Part shown: positions 51,324 through 61,536 of the stretch, one piece after another
Layout of the letters: every line of letters begins with the position of its first letter
Position numbering within the stretch: position 1 is the stretch's first letter
Source of the DNA: Betaproteobacteria bacterium
GTDB taxonomy: Bacteria; Pseudomonadota; Gammaproteobacteria; Burkholderiales; SG8-39
NCBI GenBank assembly: GCA_004297625.1
Contig: SCTY01000050.1
Span: 1 to 61,536 of the forward strand
Direction: 5' to 3'
DNA: 61,536 nt
Notes under the pieces: model-generated
The model's database searches: none
Told to the model about the DNA's origin: nothing
What the model saw: only the letters and a program-made list of their open reading frames with translations
Position numbers and translations under genes: made by a program

Positions 51324-53018
51324 ATGCGAACCACTGGATTTCTAAAGGCTTTCTGGAGACTGACGCAGCCCTACTGGGTGTCCGGGCAGCGGCTGAAAGG
51401 CTTCACGCTGCTCGGCACGGTGGTCGGCCTGGCGCTGCTGCTCGTCTGGTTGAACGTGAAGTTCAACTTCTGGAACAACGACTTCTACAACACGCTGCAG
51501 AACAAGGACCAGGAAGAGTTTTTCCGCCAGCTGGGCATGTTCGGGCTGCTTGCCGTGACCTACATCCTCGCGTGGGTATACCGGCTGTATTTCCTGCAGA
51601 TGCTGCTGATCGAGTGGCGTACCTGGCTCACCGGGCGGTTCCTCGCCGATTGGATGAAAGACCAGGCGCATTACCGGATGCAGCTCCTTGACCGCGGCAC
51701 CGACAACCCGGACCAGCGCATCGCCGAGGATCTGCGCCTGTTCGTCGATCTCACGCTGACGCTGGGTCTCGGTCTGTTGTCCTCGGTCGTAACGCTGGCG
51801 AGCTTCATCACGATTCTGTGGATGCTCTCCGGCAATCTCGAAATCGCGGGCCTCAGCATCCCGGGCTACATGGTGTGGGTGGCCCTGCTATACGCCATCG
51901 TCGGCACATGGCTCACGCACGTCATCGGCCGGCCGCTGATCGGACTCGACTTCAACCAGCAGCGCTTCGAGGCCGATTTCCGCTTTTCGCTCGTGCGGCT
52001 GCGCGAGAACAGCGAGGGCGTAGCGCTCTACCGCGGCGAGGCCGAAGAGCTGGAGCGCTTCCACGAGCGCTTCGGCGCGGTGATCCGCAACTGGTGGGGC
52101 CTGATGCTCAAGCAGAAGCAGCTCACCTGGTTCACCTCCTTCTACGAGCAGCTCGCGATCATCTTTCCGTACGTCGTCGTGGCGCCGCGCTACTTTTCCG
52201 GCGCCATGCAGCTCGGCGGAATTTTCCAGACCGCTTCGGCGTTCGGCCAGGTGCAGGGCTCGCTCTCCTGGTTCATCAACGCGTACACCACGTTCGCGCA
52301 GTGGAAAGCGACGGTCGACCGTCTGATCGGCTTCGCGAACTCGCTCGAGCGCGTGCGTGAGGAAGCGGCGCAGCTCGACGGCGAGCGCTTCGAGGGCGGC
52401 GAACCGAGCCTCGCGCTGCAGGATCTCGAGATCGCGCTGCCGCAAGGTGCGCCGCTTCTTTCGCGCACCTCGGTCGAGCTCAAGCCGCACGAGCATGTCC
52501 TCGTCACCGGTCCTTCGGGCGCCGGCAAATCGACCTTCTTCCGCGCGCTCGCGGGCATCTGGCCTTACTGGAAGGGGCGCATCCGCTTGCCGGGCGGCAA
52601 GCGGATGCTTTTCCTGCCGCAGAAACCGTATCTCCCGCTCGGGTCGCTCAAGCACGCCGTCAGCTATCCCGACGACGCCACGCAGCATTCCGATGAAACG
52701 GTCAGGGATGCGCTGAAGGCGGTCGGCCTGGCGCAGCTCGCCGTCGATCTGCAGCGCAACGAAAACTGGGCGCAGGTGCTCTCCGGCGGCGAGCAGCAGC
52801 GGCTCGCGTTCGCGCGCGCGCTGCTCTACCGTCCCGACTGGCTGTTCCTCGACGAGGCCACGGCATCGCTGCCGGAAGATGCGCAGGAAGCGCTCTACCG
52901 GCTGCTGCGCGAGCGGCTAAAGAATACGACGTTGGTGTCGATCGGCCACCGCGCGAGCCTCGCCGCCTACCACGACAAACAGCTTGCCTGGCAGGAAAAG
53001 ACGCTAGCCCCTGCTTAG
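51324..53018 (+). CDS. ABC transporter ATPase/permease (SbmA/BacA-YddA type)
   Basis: This 564-residue half-transporter has an N-terminal membrane domain of the SbmA/BacA-like fold (about 1-335, with LTQPYWVSG..RLKGFTLLG, NFWNNDFYNTLQNKDQ, WRTWLTGRFLADWM and DNPDQRIAEDLRLF). The fused ATPase domain covers about 365-564 (Walker A TGPSGAGKST, signature LSGGEQQR, Walker B DWLFLDEATASLP). Family members move peptides or very-long-chain acyl compounds. I chose the ATG at 51324 because it gives the conserved N-terminus. Its end overlaps the convergent thioesterase gene by 15 bases. Confidence 0.92.
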   Translation: MRTTGFLKAFWRLTQPYWVSGQRLKGFTLLGTVVGLALLLVWLNVKFNFWNNDFYNTLQNKDQEEFFRQLGMFGLLAVTYILAWVYRLYFLQMLLIEWRTWLTGRFLADWMKDQAHYRMQLLDRGTDNPDQRIAEDLRLFVDLTLTLGLGLLSSVVTLASFITILWMLSGNLEIAGLSIPGYMVWVALLYAIVGTWLTHVIGRPLIGLDFNQQRFEADFRFSLVRLRENSEGVALYRGEAEELERFHERFGAVIRNWWGLMLKQKQLTWFTSFYEQLAIIFPYVVVAPRYFSGAMQLGGIFQTASAFGQVQGSLSWFINAYTTFAQWKATVDRLIGFANSLERVREEAAQLDGERFEGGEPSLALQDLEIALPQGAPLLSRTSVELKPHEHVLVTGPSGAGKSTFFRALAGIWPYWKGRIRLPGGKRMLFLPQKPYLPLGSLKHAVSYPDDATQHSDETVRDALKAVGLAQLAVDLQRNENWAQVLSGGEQQRLAFARALLYRPDWLFLDEATASLPEDAQEALYRLLRERLKNTTLVSIGHRASLAAYHDKQLAWQEKTLAPA

Positions 53019-53492
53019 GACCATGCAGGTGGTCGTGGCGTGGGCGTAGAGCTTGCCCGCGGCGTCGATCAGCCGGCCTTCCGCAGTGGCCACGCGGCTG
53101 CCGACATGCATCGCTTTGCCGATCGCGCGCAGCACGCCCGTGCGTGCGGTGATCGGCCGCGTGAGGTTCGTTTTTGCTTCCAGCGTGGTGTAGCCGCCGC
53201 CGGCCGGCATGTGCGTCTGCACCGCGCAGCCCATCGCCGAATCGAGCAGCGTCATCGCGAGCCCGCCGTGCACGACCCCGATCGGGTTGTAATGCTGCTC
53301 GCCCGGCACGACCTCGAAAGCCGCGAGCCCTTTGCCGACTTCGACCAGGCGGAAGCCGAGCAGCCGCGCGATGGGCGGCGCCGGCAGGCGGCCGTCGCGA
53401 ATCGCGCACAGGAATTCCAGCCCGCTCATCGATGCGCCGGCTTGCGCGAGCGCTGCGGGATCGCTCCAGGCCACCGTCAGTTGCCGCGTCAT
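53004..53492 (-). CDS. PaaI-type hotdog-fold thioesterase
   Basis: This 162-residue acyl-CoA thioesterase has the hotdog signature NPIGVVHGGLAMTLLDSAMG and a GGYTTLEAKTNLTRPI segment. It starts with an ATG overlapping the stop of a 40-codon ORF (ATGA), which itself follows the TetR gene by 14 bases. Aromatic or medium-chain acyl-CoA substrates are typical of the family. The set is probably controlled by the adjacent TetR protein. Confidence 0.9.
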   Translation of the reverse strand: MTRQLTVAWSDPAALAQAGASMSGLEFLCAIRDGRLPAPPIARLLGFRLVEVGKGLAAFEVVPGEQHYNPIGVVHGGLAMTLLDSAMGCAVQTHMPAGGGYTTLEAKTNLTRPITARTGVLRAIGKAMHVGSRVATAEGRLIDAAGKLYAHATTTCMVLSRG

Positions 53493-53611
53493 TGCACGAA
53501 CTCCGCGGCCGCCTGCGTCACGCTTTCGTCGGCGAGCTCCGGAAACAGCAGCGCCGAGGCGGCAAAGCGAACGTTCGTGCTAATTCTGGGCAGGTGCAAG
53601 ACCGCAGGCAT
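53489..53611 (-). CDS. Candidate 40-residue small ORF coupled to the thioesterase
   Basis: This short ORF reads MPAVLHLPRISTNVRFAASA and continues through LLFPELADES to a stop that overlaps the thioesterase start (ATGA). AAAGGA lies 4-5 bases before its ATG. It has no signal peptide or membrane segment and I recognise no family. It could be a real small protein, a coupling leader for the thioesterase, or the remnant of a lost gene between the TetR and thioesterase genes. Confidence 0.45.
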   Translation of the reverse strand: MPAVLHLPRISTNVRFAASALLFPELADESVTQAAAEFVQ

Positions 53612-53625
53612 AGCTTCCTTTCTAT

Positions 53626-54231
53626 CTAGGAGGCGGCGTGATGCTTGAAGAGCGAATCGAGCGCCGCAAGCCCGCGCTCGCGGGCCTTGCGGTAGCCGAG
53701 GAGGCGGCGGTGATGGTGCACCACGAGCGCGATGCCGAACATCTCGAACGCGATCTGCTCGGGGTCGGCGTCCTTGGAGAGCTGGCCTTCTTCAATCGCC
53801 TGGCGCGCCGCGCGCTTGAGGGTCTCCACCCAGTTGCGCTGGCCGCTCGCGAGCGTGTCGCGCACTGCGCCGGGCTTGTCGTCGAATTCGGCGGCGCCGC
53901 CGATCATCGGGCAGCCGCCCGGCAGGTCGGCCGATTGCGTCCAGTCGAGCCAGTTGACGAACATGGCGCGCAGGCGCGGCAAGCCGCGCGGCTTGGCGAT
54001 CGCCGGCTGGAACACGACCTCGCTGAACTGCGCCTGCCCGTGCGCGAGGACCGCGAGCAGCAACTCTTCGCGCGAGCCGAAATGGGCGAACAGGCCCGAC
54101 TTCGACATGCCGGTCGCCTCGGCCAGCGTGCCGATCGTCAGCCCGTCGAGGCCGTCCTTGCTGACCAGCCGCAGCGCCTCATCGAGTATCGCCGCCCGCG
54201 TGCGCTCGCCCTTCGCCGTCTGCGCATTCAT
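53626..54231 (-). CDS. TetR-family transcriptional regulator
   Basis: This 201-residue repressor-type protein has an N-terminal helix-turn-helix (about 10-55: TRAAILDEALRLVSKDGLDGLTIGTLAEATGMSKSGLFAHFGSRE region) and a ligand-binding helical C-terminal domain with GGCPMIGGAAEFDDKPG. The ATG at 54231 gives MNAQTAKGERTRAA; a TTG three codons upstream is possible. An ACGATCGT palindrome lies just upstream and suggests autoregulation. It probably controls the downstream small ORF and thioesterase. Confidence 0.9.
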   Translation of the reverse strand: MNAQTAKGERTRAAILDEALRLVSKDGLDGLTIGTLAEATGMSKSGLFAHFGSREELLLAVLAHGQAQFSEVVFQPAIAKPRGLPRLRAMFVNWLDWTQSADLPGGCPMIGGAAEFDDKPGAVRDTLASGQRNWVETLKRAARQAIEEGQLSKDADPEQIAFEMFGIALVVHHHRRLLGYRKARERGLAALDSLFKHHAAS

Positions 54232-54544
54232 CGGCGGCAAAAATAGTACGATCGTTCGTTTCTGTCAAGCGCAGCCGGCGCAGCTCGGCGACCCGCTCCT
54301 GCGCCATGAAGGCGACGCAGTCGTCGCCGACGAGCTCGCAATGCGCCGCGCGGTACTCGCTCCAGGCGAGCTGCGCCCGATCGAGAAGGATCTTCTCGTC
54401 GTCATCGGCCGCGCTCCATACGCGCTCGTACACCTGCTGGAGCTCGGCTTCCTGGCTGCGCGCAGCCGTCATGTCGGGGTCGTCGCCGAGCGCGTACGCG
54501 GTCGAGGCGAGCCATACGCCAAACACCAATGTCAGCCGCAGCAT
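54179..54544 (-). CDS. LprI/DUF1311-like exported small protein
   Basis: This 121-residue protein has a signal peptide (MLRLTLVFGVWLASTAYA) and a lysozyme-inhibitor LprI-like (DUF1311) domain. The domain is seen as LLDRAQLAWSEYRAAHCELVGDDCVAF with a cysteine pair, followed by AQERVAELRRL. AAGGAAAGGA precedes the ATG at 54544. The last 25 residues lie beyond the usual domain, and their codons run 53 bases into the tetR gene in another frame, across the candidate operator. That is unusual, and a recent mutation of the original stop is possible. The location is periplasmic by inference. Confidence 0.72.
   Translation of the reverse strand: MLRLTLVFGVWLASTAYALGDDPDMTAARSQEAELQQVYERVWSAADDDEKILLDRAQLAWSEYRAAHCELVGDDCVAFMAQERVAELRRLRLTETNDRTIFAADECADGEGRAHAGGDTR
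54244..54262. promoter_or_regulatory. Candidate TetR operator
   Basis: A perfect ACGATCGT palindrome (54248-54255) sits in an imperfect TetR-like site, AGTACGATCGTTCGT, 13-31 bases upstream of the TetR start codon. Operators with ACGA/TCGT half-sites are common for this family. Confidence 0.5.
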
Positions 54545-54678
54545 TCCTTTCCTTTCTCCTTGGGCATCGGCAGGGCGCCGGGGGCTAGGGGCTGGCGGAC
54601 CGGCGGCGGGCTCACGCCCGCGCGCCGCGTCGCCTGGGGAGGAGGCGCTAAGCCGGCAGCCACCAGCCCTCGGCGTCC

Positions 54679-54792
54679 TTAGCCATGAAGGGCTGCGACC
54701 ACCCACACGAGCGACAATGCCGTGCCGCCTATCGCGATGCCGATGGCGAAGGCCGCCGCGGCGGCGAAGGTGAAATCCGCAAGCATCTTCAT
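54679..54792 (-). CDS. 37-residue small membrane protein
   Basis: This small ORF encodes MKMLADFTF followed by a hydrophobic Ala/Ile/Gly/Val stretch (about residues 8-34) and ends VVAALHG, so it is a single-pass membrane peptide. AAGGAG lies 6 bases before the ATG, a strong ribosome-binding site; an alternative in-frame ATG at 54810 lacks one. It is divergent from the response regulator gene. I recognise no family. Confidence 0.6.
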   Translation of the reverse strand: MKMLADFTFAAAAAFAIGIAIGGTALSLVWVVAALHG

Positions 54793-54926
54793 GGCGCGCT
54801 CCTTTTTCATGGAATACCCCGCCATTGCAACAGCGGAAGATGCGCCGCGCGCTGCGCGAAAATGGCGCGCCGCCGACGAATTGTGGCGAACCGGTGGCAC
54901 ACGAACGCGCGCGCTTTGCGCTCCGG

Positions 54927-54932
54927 TATAGT
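54927..54932 (+). promoter_or_regulatory. -10 element (TATAGT) of the two-component operon
   Basis: TATAGT lies 8 bases before the ATG at 54941, with no Shine-Dalgarno site between, so the mRNA would be leaderless or nearly so. The 148-base gap to the divergent small membrane gene contains no other clear element. Confidence 0.35.
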
Positions 54933-54940
54933 CCTCTGCA

Positions 54941-55630
54941 ATGGCAAGAACGGTAGCCATCGTCGAAGACGACCCTGCAATCCGCGCGAATTACGCCGAC
55001 CTGCTGAAGAAGCACGGCTACCAGGTGAGCGCTTTCGCCGACCGCGCCTCGGCGCTCGCCGCCTTTCGCAGCCGGCTGCCGGATCTTGCGATCCTGGACA
55101 TCGGGCTTGCCGGCGAGCCGGACGCCGGATTCGCGCTGTGCCGCGACTTGCGCGCGCTTTCCGCCGCGGTGCCGATCATCTTTCTTACCGCGCGCGACAG
55201 CGATTTCGACGTGGTGTCGGGTCTGCGCATCGGCGCGGATGATTACCTCACGAAGGACGCTGGCCTGCCGCACCTCCTCGCGCGCATCAGCGCGCTCTTC
55301 CGGCGCGCCGATCTGCTGCACGAGGCGCCGGCCGAAGAGGAGGTGCTCGAGCGCGGGGCACTGCGGCTGGACATGAAGCGCTTCATCGCGACCTGGAAAG
55401 CCGAGCCGGTCGATCTGACGCTGACCGAGTTCTGGCTGGTGCACGCGGTGGCGCGCTTCCCCGGCCACGTGAAGAACCGCGAGCAGCTCATGAAGGAGGC
55501 GCACATCGTCGTCGACGACTCGACGATCACCTCGCACGTGAAGCGCATCCGCAGGAAATTCCAGGCGGTGGACCCGGCCTTCGCCGCGATCGACACGGTG
55601 TACGGCCTGGGCTATCGCTGGAACGCCTAG
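54941..55630 (+). CDS. OmpR-type response regulator
   Basis: This 229-residue regulator has a receiver domain with D10/D11, phosphoacceptor D53 (LAILDIGLAGEPDAGF), T83 (FLTARDSDFD) and K105 (DDYLTKDAGLPHLLARI). A C-terminal winged helix covers about 130-228 (LTLTEFWLVHAVARFPG, HVKRIRRKF, VYGLGYRW). The Lys is followed by Asp-Ala rather than the usual Pro-Phe. The EPDAGFALCRDLR and LPHLLARI stretches remind me of regulators of the proteobacterial dedicated sortase systems, but no sortase is in the window. The kinase gene overlaps it by one base. Confidence 0.92.
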   Translation: MARTVAIVEDDPAIRANYADLLKKHGYQVSAFADRASALAAFRSRLPDLAILDIGLAGEPDAGFALCRDLRALSAAVPIIFLTARDSDFDVVSGLRIGADDYLTKDAGLPHLLARISALFRRADLLHEAPAEEEVLERGALRLDMKRFIATWKAEPVDLTLTEFWLVHAVARFPGHVKNREQLMKEAHIVVDDSTITSHVKRIRRKFQAVDPAFAAIDTVYGLGYRWNA

Positions 55631-57120
55631 TGAGGTTCGGCCTCAGGGCGAAGGTCGTTGCCGTGGCGCTTGTCCTCGCGCCGATTCCCTGGCTCGGCTA
55701 CCGCTACGTGAAGGAGATGGAGAGCGTGCTGCGCGAGGGCCAGGAGCAGGCGCTCGTCGCCACCGCGCGCGCGGTGGCCACCGCGCTGCACGACCGCCCG
55801 GAGCTTCTCGAGCTGCGTCCCGGCGTCGCCACTTCGGGAGACATGGAGCGCATCCTGAAGAGCCTGGGGCGCGCGGAATCGCGCATCTGGATCGTCGACC
55901 GCGAGCAGCGGCTGCTCGCCATTACCGGCGACCTAAGGAAAACGGCGCGCGTCGAAAAGGAGTCGCGAGACGTTCTCGACCTGCTCGCGCGCGCGCTGCG
56001 CCCGGTCACCTCCTTCCTCCTCGAGCGTCCCACCGAGGAATTCGACGATGCGCTGACCGAAAGCCAGATCAGCGGCGGGGCCGAGGTGCGCAGCGCGCTG
56101 CAGGGCTTTCCCGGCCGGCGCTGGCGCGCCTCGGCGGACTCGCGCGCGGTGATTCTTTCGGCGGCGCATCCGGTGTGGCTGGGCGAGCAGGTGATGGGCG
56201 CGGTCGTGGTCGAGGAAACGACCAACGCGATACGCTCGCTTTCCAATCGCACGATCGAGAGGCTGGTCGCGGTCACGCTCGTGGCCTTCGCCCTGGCCGC
56301 GCTCGTGCTGCTCGCGTTTGCATCGCGGCTGTCGATCCGGCTGCGCCGCCTGCGCGACGAGGCCGAGCAGGCGATCGATTCGCAAGGCCGGGTGCGCAAG
56401 CTCATCGCCGGCTCCACCGCGCAGGACGAAGTGGGCGATCTGTCGCGCAGCTTCTCCACCGCGCTCTCGCGCCTCGCGCAATACAACGCCTACCTAGAGA
56501 AGCTGGGCGGGCGCTTGAGCCACGAGCTGCGCACGCCGATCGCCGTGGTGCGCTCCTCGCTCGACAACCTCCAGCTGCATCCGCTGCCCGAGGAGGCGCG
56601 CGTCTATACCGAGCGCGCGGCCGAAGGGCTTGCACGGCTCGACACCATTCTCACGCGCATGTCGGAAGCGACCCGGCTGGAGCAGCTGGTGCGCCAGTCG
56701 GGCCGCGAGCGCTTCGACGCCCGGGAGGTGGTGCAAGGCTGCGTGCAAGGCTACGAGTCGGCGTACCCGAATCGCAAGTTCAGCGTCTCCGTGCCCGATG
56801 CGCCGGTGATGCTGCACGGCGCGCCGGACCTTTATGCGCAGATGCTCGACAAGCTCGCGGCGAACGCCGCTGACTTCGCTTCCGGAGAGGAGCCGATCCG
56901 CGTGCGGCTCGATGCGCGCGGCAGCCTCACGGTAAGCAACAGCGGCCCGCTGCTGCCCGAGGAAATGACGGGGCGCCTGTTCCAGTCCATGGTATCCGGG
57001 CGCACCGGCAGCGGCGGTGAGCCGCACCTCGGTCTCGGGCTCTACATCGTGCGGCTGATCGCCGAGTTCCACGGCGGGCGCGCGCGCGCCGCGAACCGCG
57101 AGGACGGCTCGGGGGTCTTG

Positions 57121-57147
<27 letters not shown>
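55630..57147 (+). CDS. Sensor histidine kinase
   Basis: This 505-residue membrane kinase begins with a GTG that overlaps the response regulator stop. It has two membrane segments (about 8-23 and 211-232) enclosing a periplasmic sensor of about 185 residues with a PAS/CACHE-like [18 protein letters not shown] element. A HAMP-like linker (about 233-285), a dimerisation domain with phosphoacceptor H298 ([15 protein letters not shown]) and an ATPase domain with [16 protein letters not shown] (about 467-482) follow. The signal is unknown. Its 3' end overlaps the convergent uvrA gene by 27 bases. Confidence 0.92.
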
Positions 57148-59973
<2,826 letters not shown>

Positions 59974-60059
59974 CGAAGAAAATCGCAAGGCGAAAAGTGA
60001 AACTTGCTACTATAGCTCGTTTCGTATCCGCTCCGGCACTCCTAGTGACTCCTGACCGC

Positions 60060-61418
60060 ATGACTCCGGGCGAACTGCGCGCCGGCGCCAGTCTCGCCGG
60101 CGTGTACGGCCTGCGCATGCTCGGCCTGTTCTTCATCCTTCCGGTGTTCGCCGTGCACGCCCCCAGCCTCAGAGGCGGCGGCGATCTCACGCTCGTCGGC
60201 ATCGCCATCGGCGGCTACGGCCTCGCGCAGGGAATCTTGCAGATTCCTTTCGGCATGGCCTCCGACCGATGGGGAAGAAAGCCGATGATCTACGCGGGGC
60301 TGCTCATCTTCGCCGCCGGAAGCTTCCTCGGCATCGCGGCCGGCGACATCTGGACGGCGATCGCGGCCCGGATCCTGCAGGGCGCCGGCGCGATCAATTC
60401 GGTGGCGATGGCGCTTGCCGCGGATCTCACGCGCGAGCAGCACCGCACCAAGGTCATGGCGATGATCGGCATGACGATCGGCACGATGTTCGCCGTTTCG
60501 CTGGTCGGCGCGCCTTTCCTGTACCGCCACATCGGCATGGGCGGCGTTTTCGCCCTGACCGGCGCGCTCGCGCTTCTTGCCATCGCGGTCGTGAAATATT
60601 TCGTGCCGGATCCGCCGGCGGTCGCCGAGCGGGCGAAAGCGGCCGCCGGGCAGCGCGCGCGCGCGCTCGAGCCGGAGCAGATGCGCTTGAACGCCGGCAT
60701 CTTCATTCTTCATATCGTGCTGTACGCCATGTTCGTGGTGGTGCCGCCGCTGCTCATCGGCGCGGGGCTGCCGCTTTCCGAGCACTGGAAGCTCTACTTG
60801 CCGGCGCTGCTCATTTCGTTCGTGCTGATGGTTCCGCCGATCCTCTACGCCGACCGCAAGAATCGCCCCAAGCCCGTGCTGCTTGCCGCGGTGGCGCTGC
60901 TCACGGTCGTGGAGGGGCTGCTGGCGGCGGGCGAACCCGGCATCGCCATGCATGCCGCGCTGATGCTCGGATTCTTTGCCGCGTTCAATGTGCTCGAGGC
61001 CATGCTTCCGGCGCTCGTCTCCCGCGCCGCGCCGGCGCACGGCCGGGGCCTGGCGATCGGCGTCTACAACACCACGCAGACGCTCGGCGTGTTCTTTGGT
61101 GGCTTGATTGGCGGCGCCGTGGCGAAGTATTACGGTCCGCACGCCGTGTTCGCGGTCTGCGCGGCGCTCTCGCTCGTGTGGCTCGCCGTGGCGCTCGGCA
61201 TGCGGACCCCGCCTGTCGCGGCGGTCAACGGACTTGCGAGTCTGACGTTTTCTATCGCAGCAGGGGTGCAGATCGACGGATTGCGCGACGCGCTTGCCGG
61301 GGTGAGCGGCGTGCGCGAAGCCGAAGTGCTCGCGCTCGAGCGCATCGCGCGCCTCAAGGTCGTGCCGGGGCAATGGGACGAGAATCGCGTACGCAAACTG
61401 GTTACGGGGGAGGTATGA
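60060..61418 (+). CDS. MFS transporter with C-terminal YAM-like domain (YajR-type)
   Basis: This major facilitator protein of 452 residues has 12 membrane helices and the motif A loop [16 protein letters not shown] (about 64-79). A C-terminal cytosolic segment (about 385-452; [41 protein letters not shown]) has the ferredoxin-like pattern of the YAM domain of E. coli YajR, which has nearly the same total length. A GTG five codons upstream (60045) is an alternative start. It precedes ssb by 1 base and is divergent from uvrA. The substrate is unknown. Confidence 0.88.
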   Translation: MTPGELRAGASLAGVYGLRMLGLFFILPVFAVHAPSLRGGGDLTLVGIAIGGYGLAQGILQIPFGMASDRWGRKPMIYAGLLIFAAGSFLGIAAGDIWTAIAARILQGAGAINSVAMALAADLTREQHRTKVMAMIGMTIGTMFAVSLVGAPFLYRHIGMGGVFALTGALALLAIAVVKYFVPDPPAVAERAKAAAGQRARALEPEQMRLNAGIFILHIVLYAMFVVVPPLLIGAGLPLSEHWKLYLPALLISFVLMVPPILYADRKNRPKPVLLAAVALLTVVEGLLAAGEPGIAMHAALMLGFFAAFNVLEAMLPALVSRAAPAHGRGLAIGVYNTTQTLGVFFGGLIGGAVAKYYGPHAVFAVCAALSLVWLAVALGMRTPPVAAVNGLASLTFSIAAGVQIDGLRDALAGVSGVREAEVLALERIARLKVVPGQWDENRVRKLVTGEV

Positions 61419-61419
61419 C

Positions 61420-61536
61420 ATGGCGTCGGTGAACAAGGTGATATTGGTGGGCAATCTGGGGCGCGACCCCGAGACGCGGTACATGCCCGATGGTGCGGCG
61501 ATTACCAACGTATCGGTGGCGACCTCCTTTCAGTGG
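61420..61536 (+). CDS. ssb: Single-stranded DNA-binding protein, 5' part
   Basis: Only the first 39 codons lie in the window. They encode the N-terminus of the SSB OB-fold, [20 protein letters not shown] followed by [25 protein letters not shown] lies just upstream and partly overlaps the end of the MFS gene. SSB coats single-stranded DNA in replication and repair, and its pairing with uvrA and the MFS gene is typical. Confidence 0.95.
   Translation, partial: MASVNKVILVGNLGRDPETRYMPDGAAITNVSVATSFQW

Noticed and set aside
59974..60059. LexA box between uvrA and the MFS gene
   Set aside because: No CTGT-N8-ACAG or close variant was found in the interval.

Overview
The window is a dense, GC-rich (clearly above 60 %) chromosomal segment from a Gram-negative bacterium, most probably a betaproteobacterium (Burkholderiales or relatives). 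Supporting this are an outer-membrane porin, Coq7-type ubiquinone synthesis, the gene order rplM-rpsI-argC-(coiled-coil membrane protein)-bactofilin-erpA ... M23 peptidase-tyrS, a GltIJKL amino-acid importer, a 180-kDa-type NAD glutamate dehydrogenase, and uvrA-MFS-ssb at the right edge. I see no phage, insertion sequence, CRISPR array, tRNA or rRNA. No gap without a gene exceeds about 240 bases.

Layout. 1-6.6 kb: porin, coq7, a small glycosyltransferase, an OsmC protein, then the housekeeping run rplM, rpsI, argC, a coiled-coil membrane protein, bactofilin and erpA. 6.6-13 kb: two paralogous TPR-glycosyltransferase proteins of about 515 residues, on opposite strands, bracket an M23 endopeptidase and tyrS; a lactonase-like metallo-hydrolase is translationally coupled to the second one. 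13-25 kb: a PatB-type C-S lyase, a ChaC glutathione cyclotransferase, a tiny Lys-rich exported protein, a Tat-transglutaminase/TlpA/exported methyltransferase operon, an FAD 2-hydroxyacid dehydrogenase, and a forward run of ABC binding protein, CoA-ester lyase, hydrolase and lipoprotein peptidase. 23-30.3 kb: a six-gene reverse run (CoA-binding protein, AraC regulator, MetY, a GspE-like ATPase, gamma-glutamyltransferase, GST). Glutathione and sulfur amino acids are a recurrent theme here.

30.3-35.7 kb: NIPSNAP protein, hydrolase and ThDP enzyme, then an ECF sigma factor between an exported protein and a membrane anti-sigma candidate. 35.7-48.2 kb: a glutamate/proline catabolic island (gltIJKL, a double cyclic-nucleotide-domain protein, the 1578-residue NAD-GDH, PutA). 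48.2-61.5 kb: acetoacetyl-CoA synthetase, a CbiX-like chelatase, an esterase, an SbmA/YddA-like ABC exporter, a TetR/small ORF/thioesterase cluster, a two-component system next to two small envelope proteins, then uvrA, a YajR-like MFS protein and the 5' end of ssb.

The most interesting items are the inverted pair of TPR-glycosyltransferases, the solitary GspE-type ATPase with a duplicated novel N-terminal module, a two-component system with a divergent 37-residue membrane peptide, the transglutaminase/TlpA/exported methyltransferase operon, and an apparent CTG start for gltJ. None of these is proven to be a new system; they are leads.
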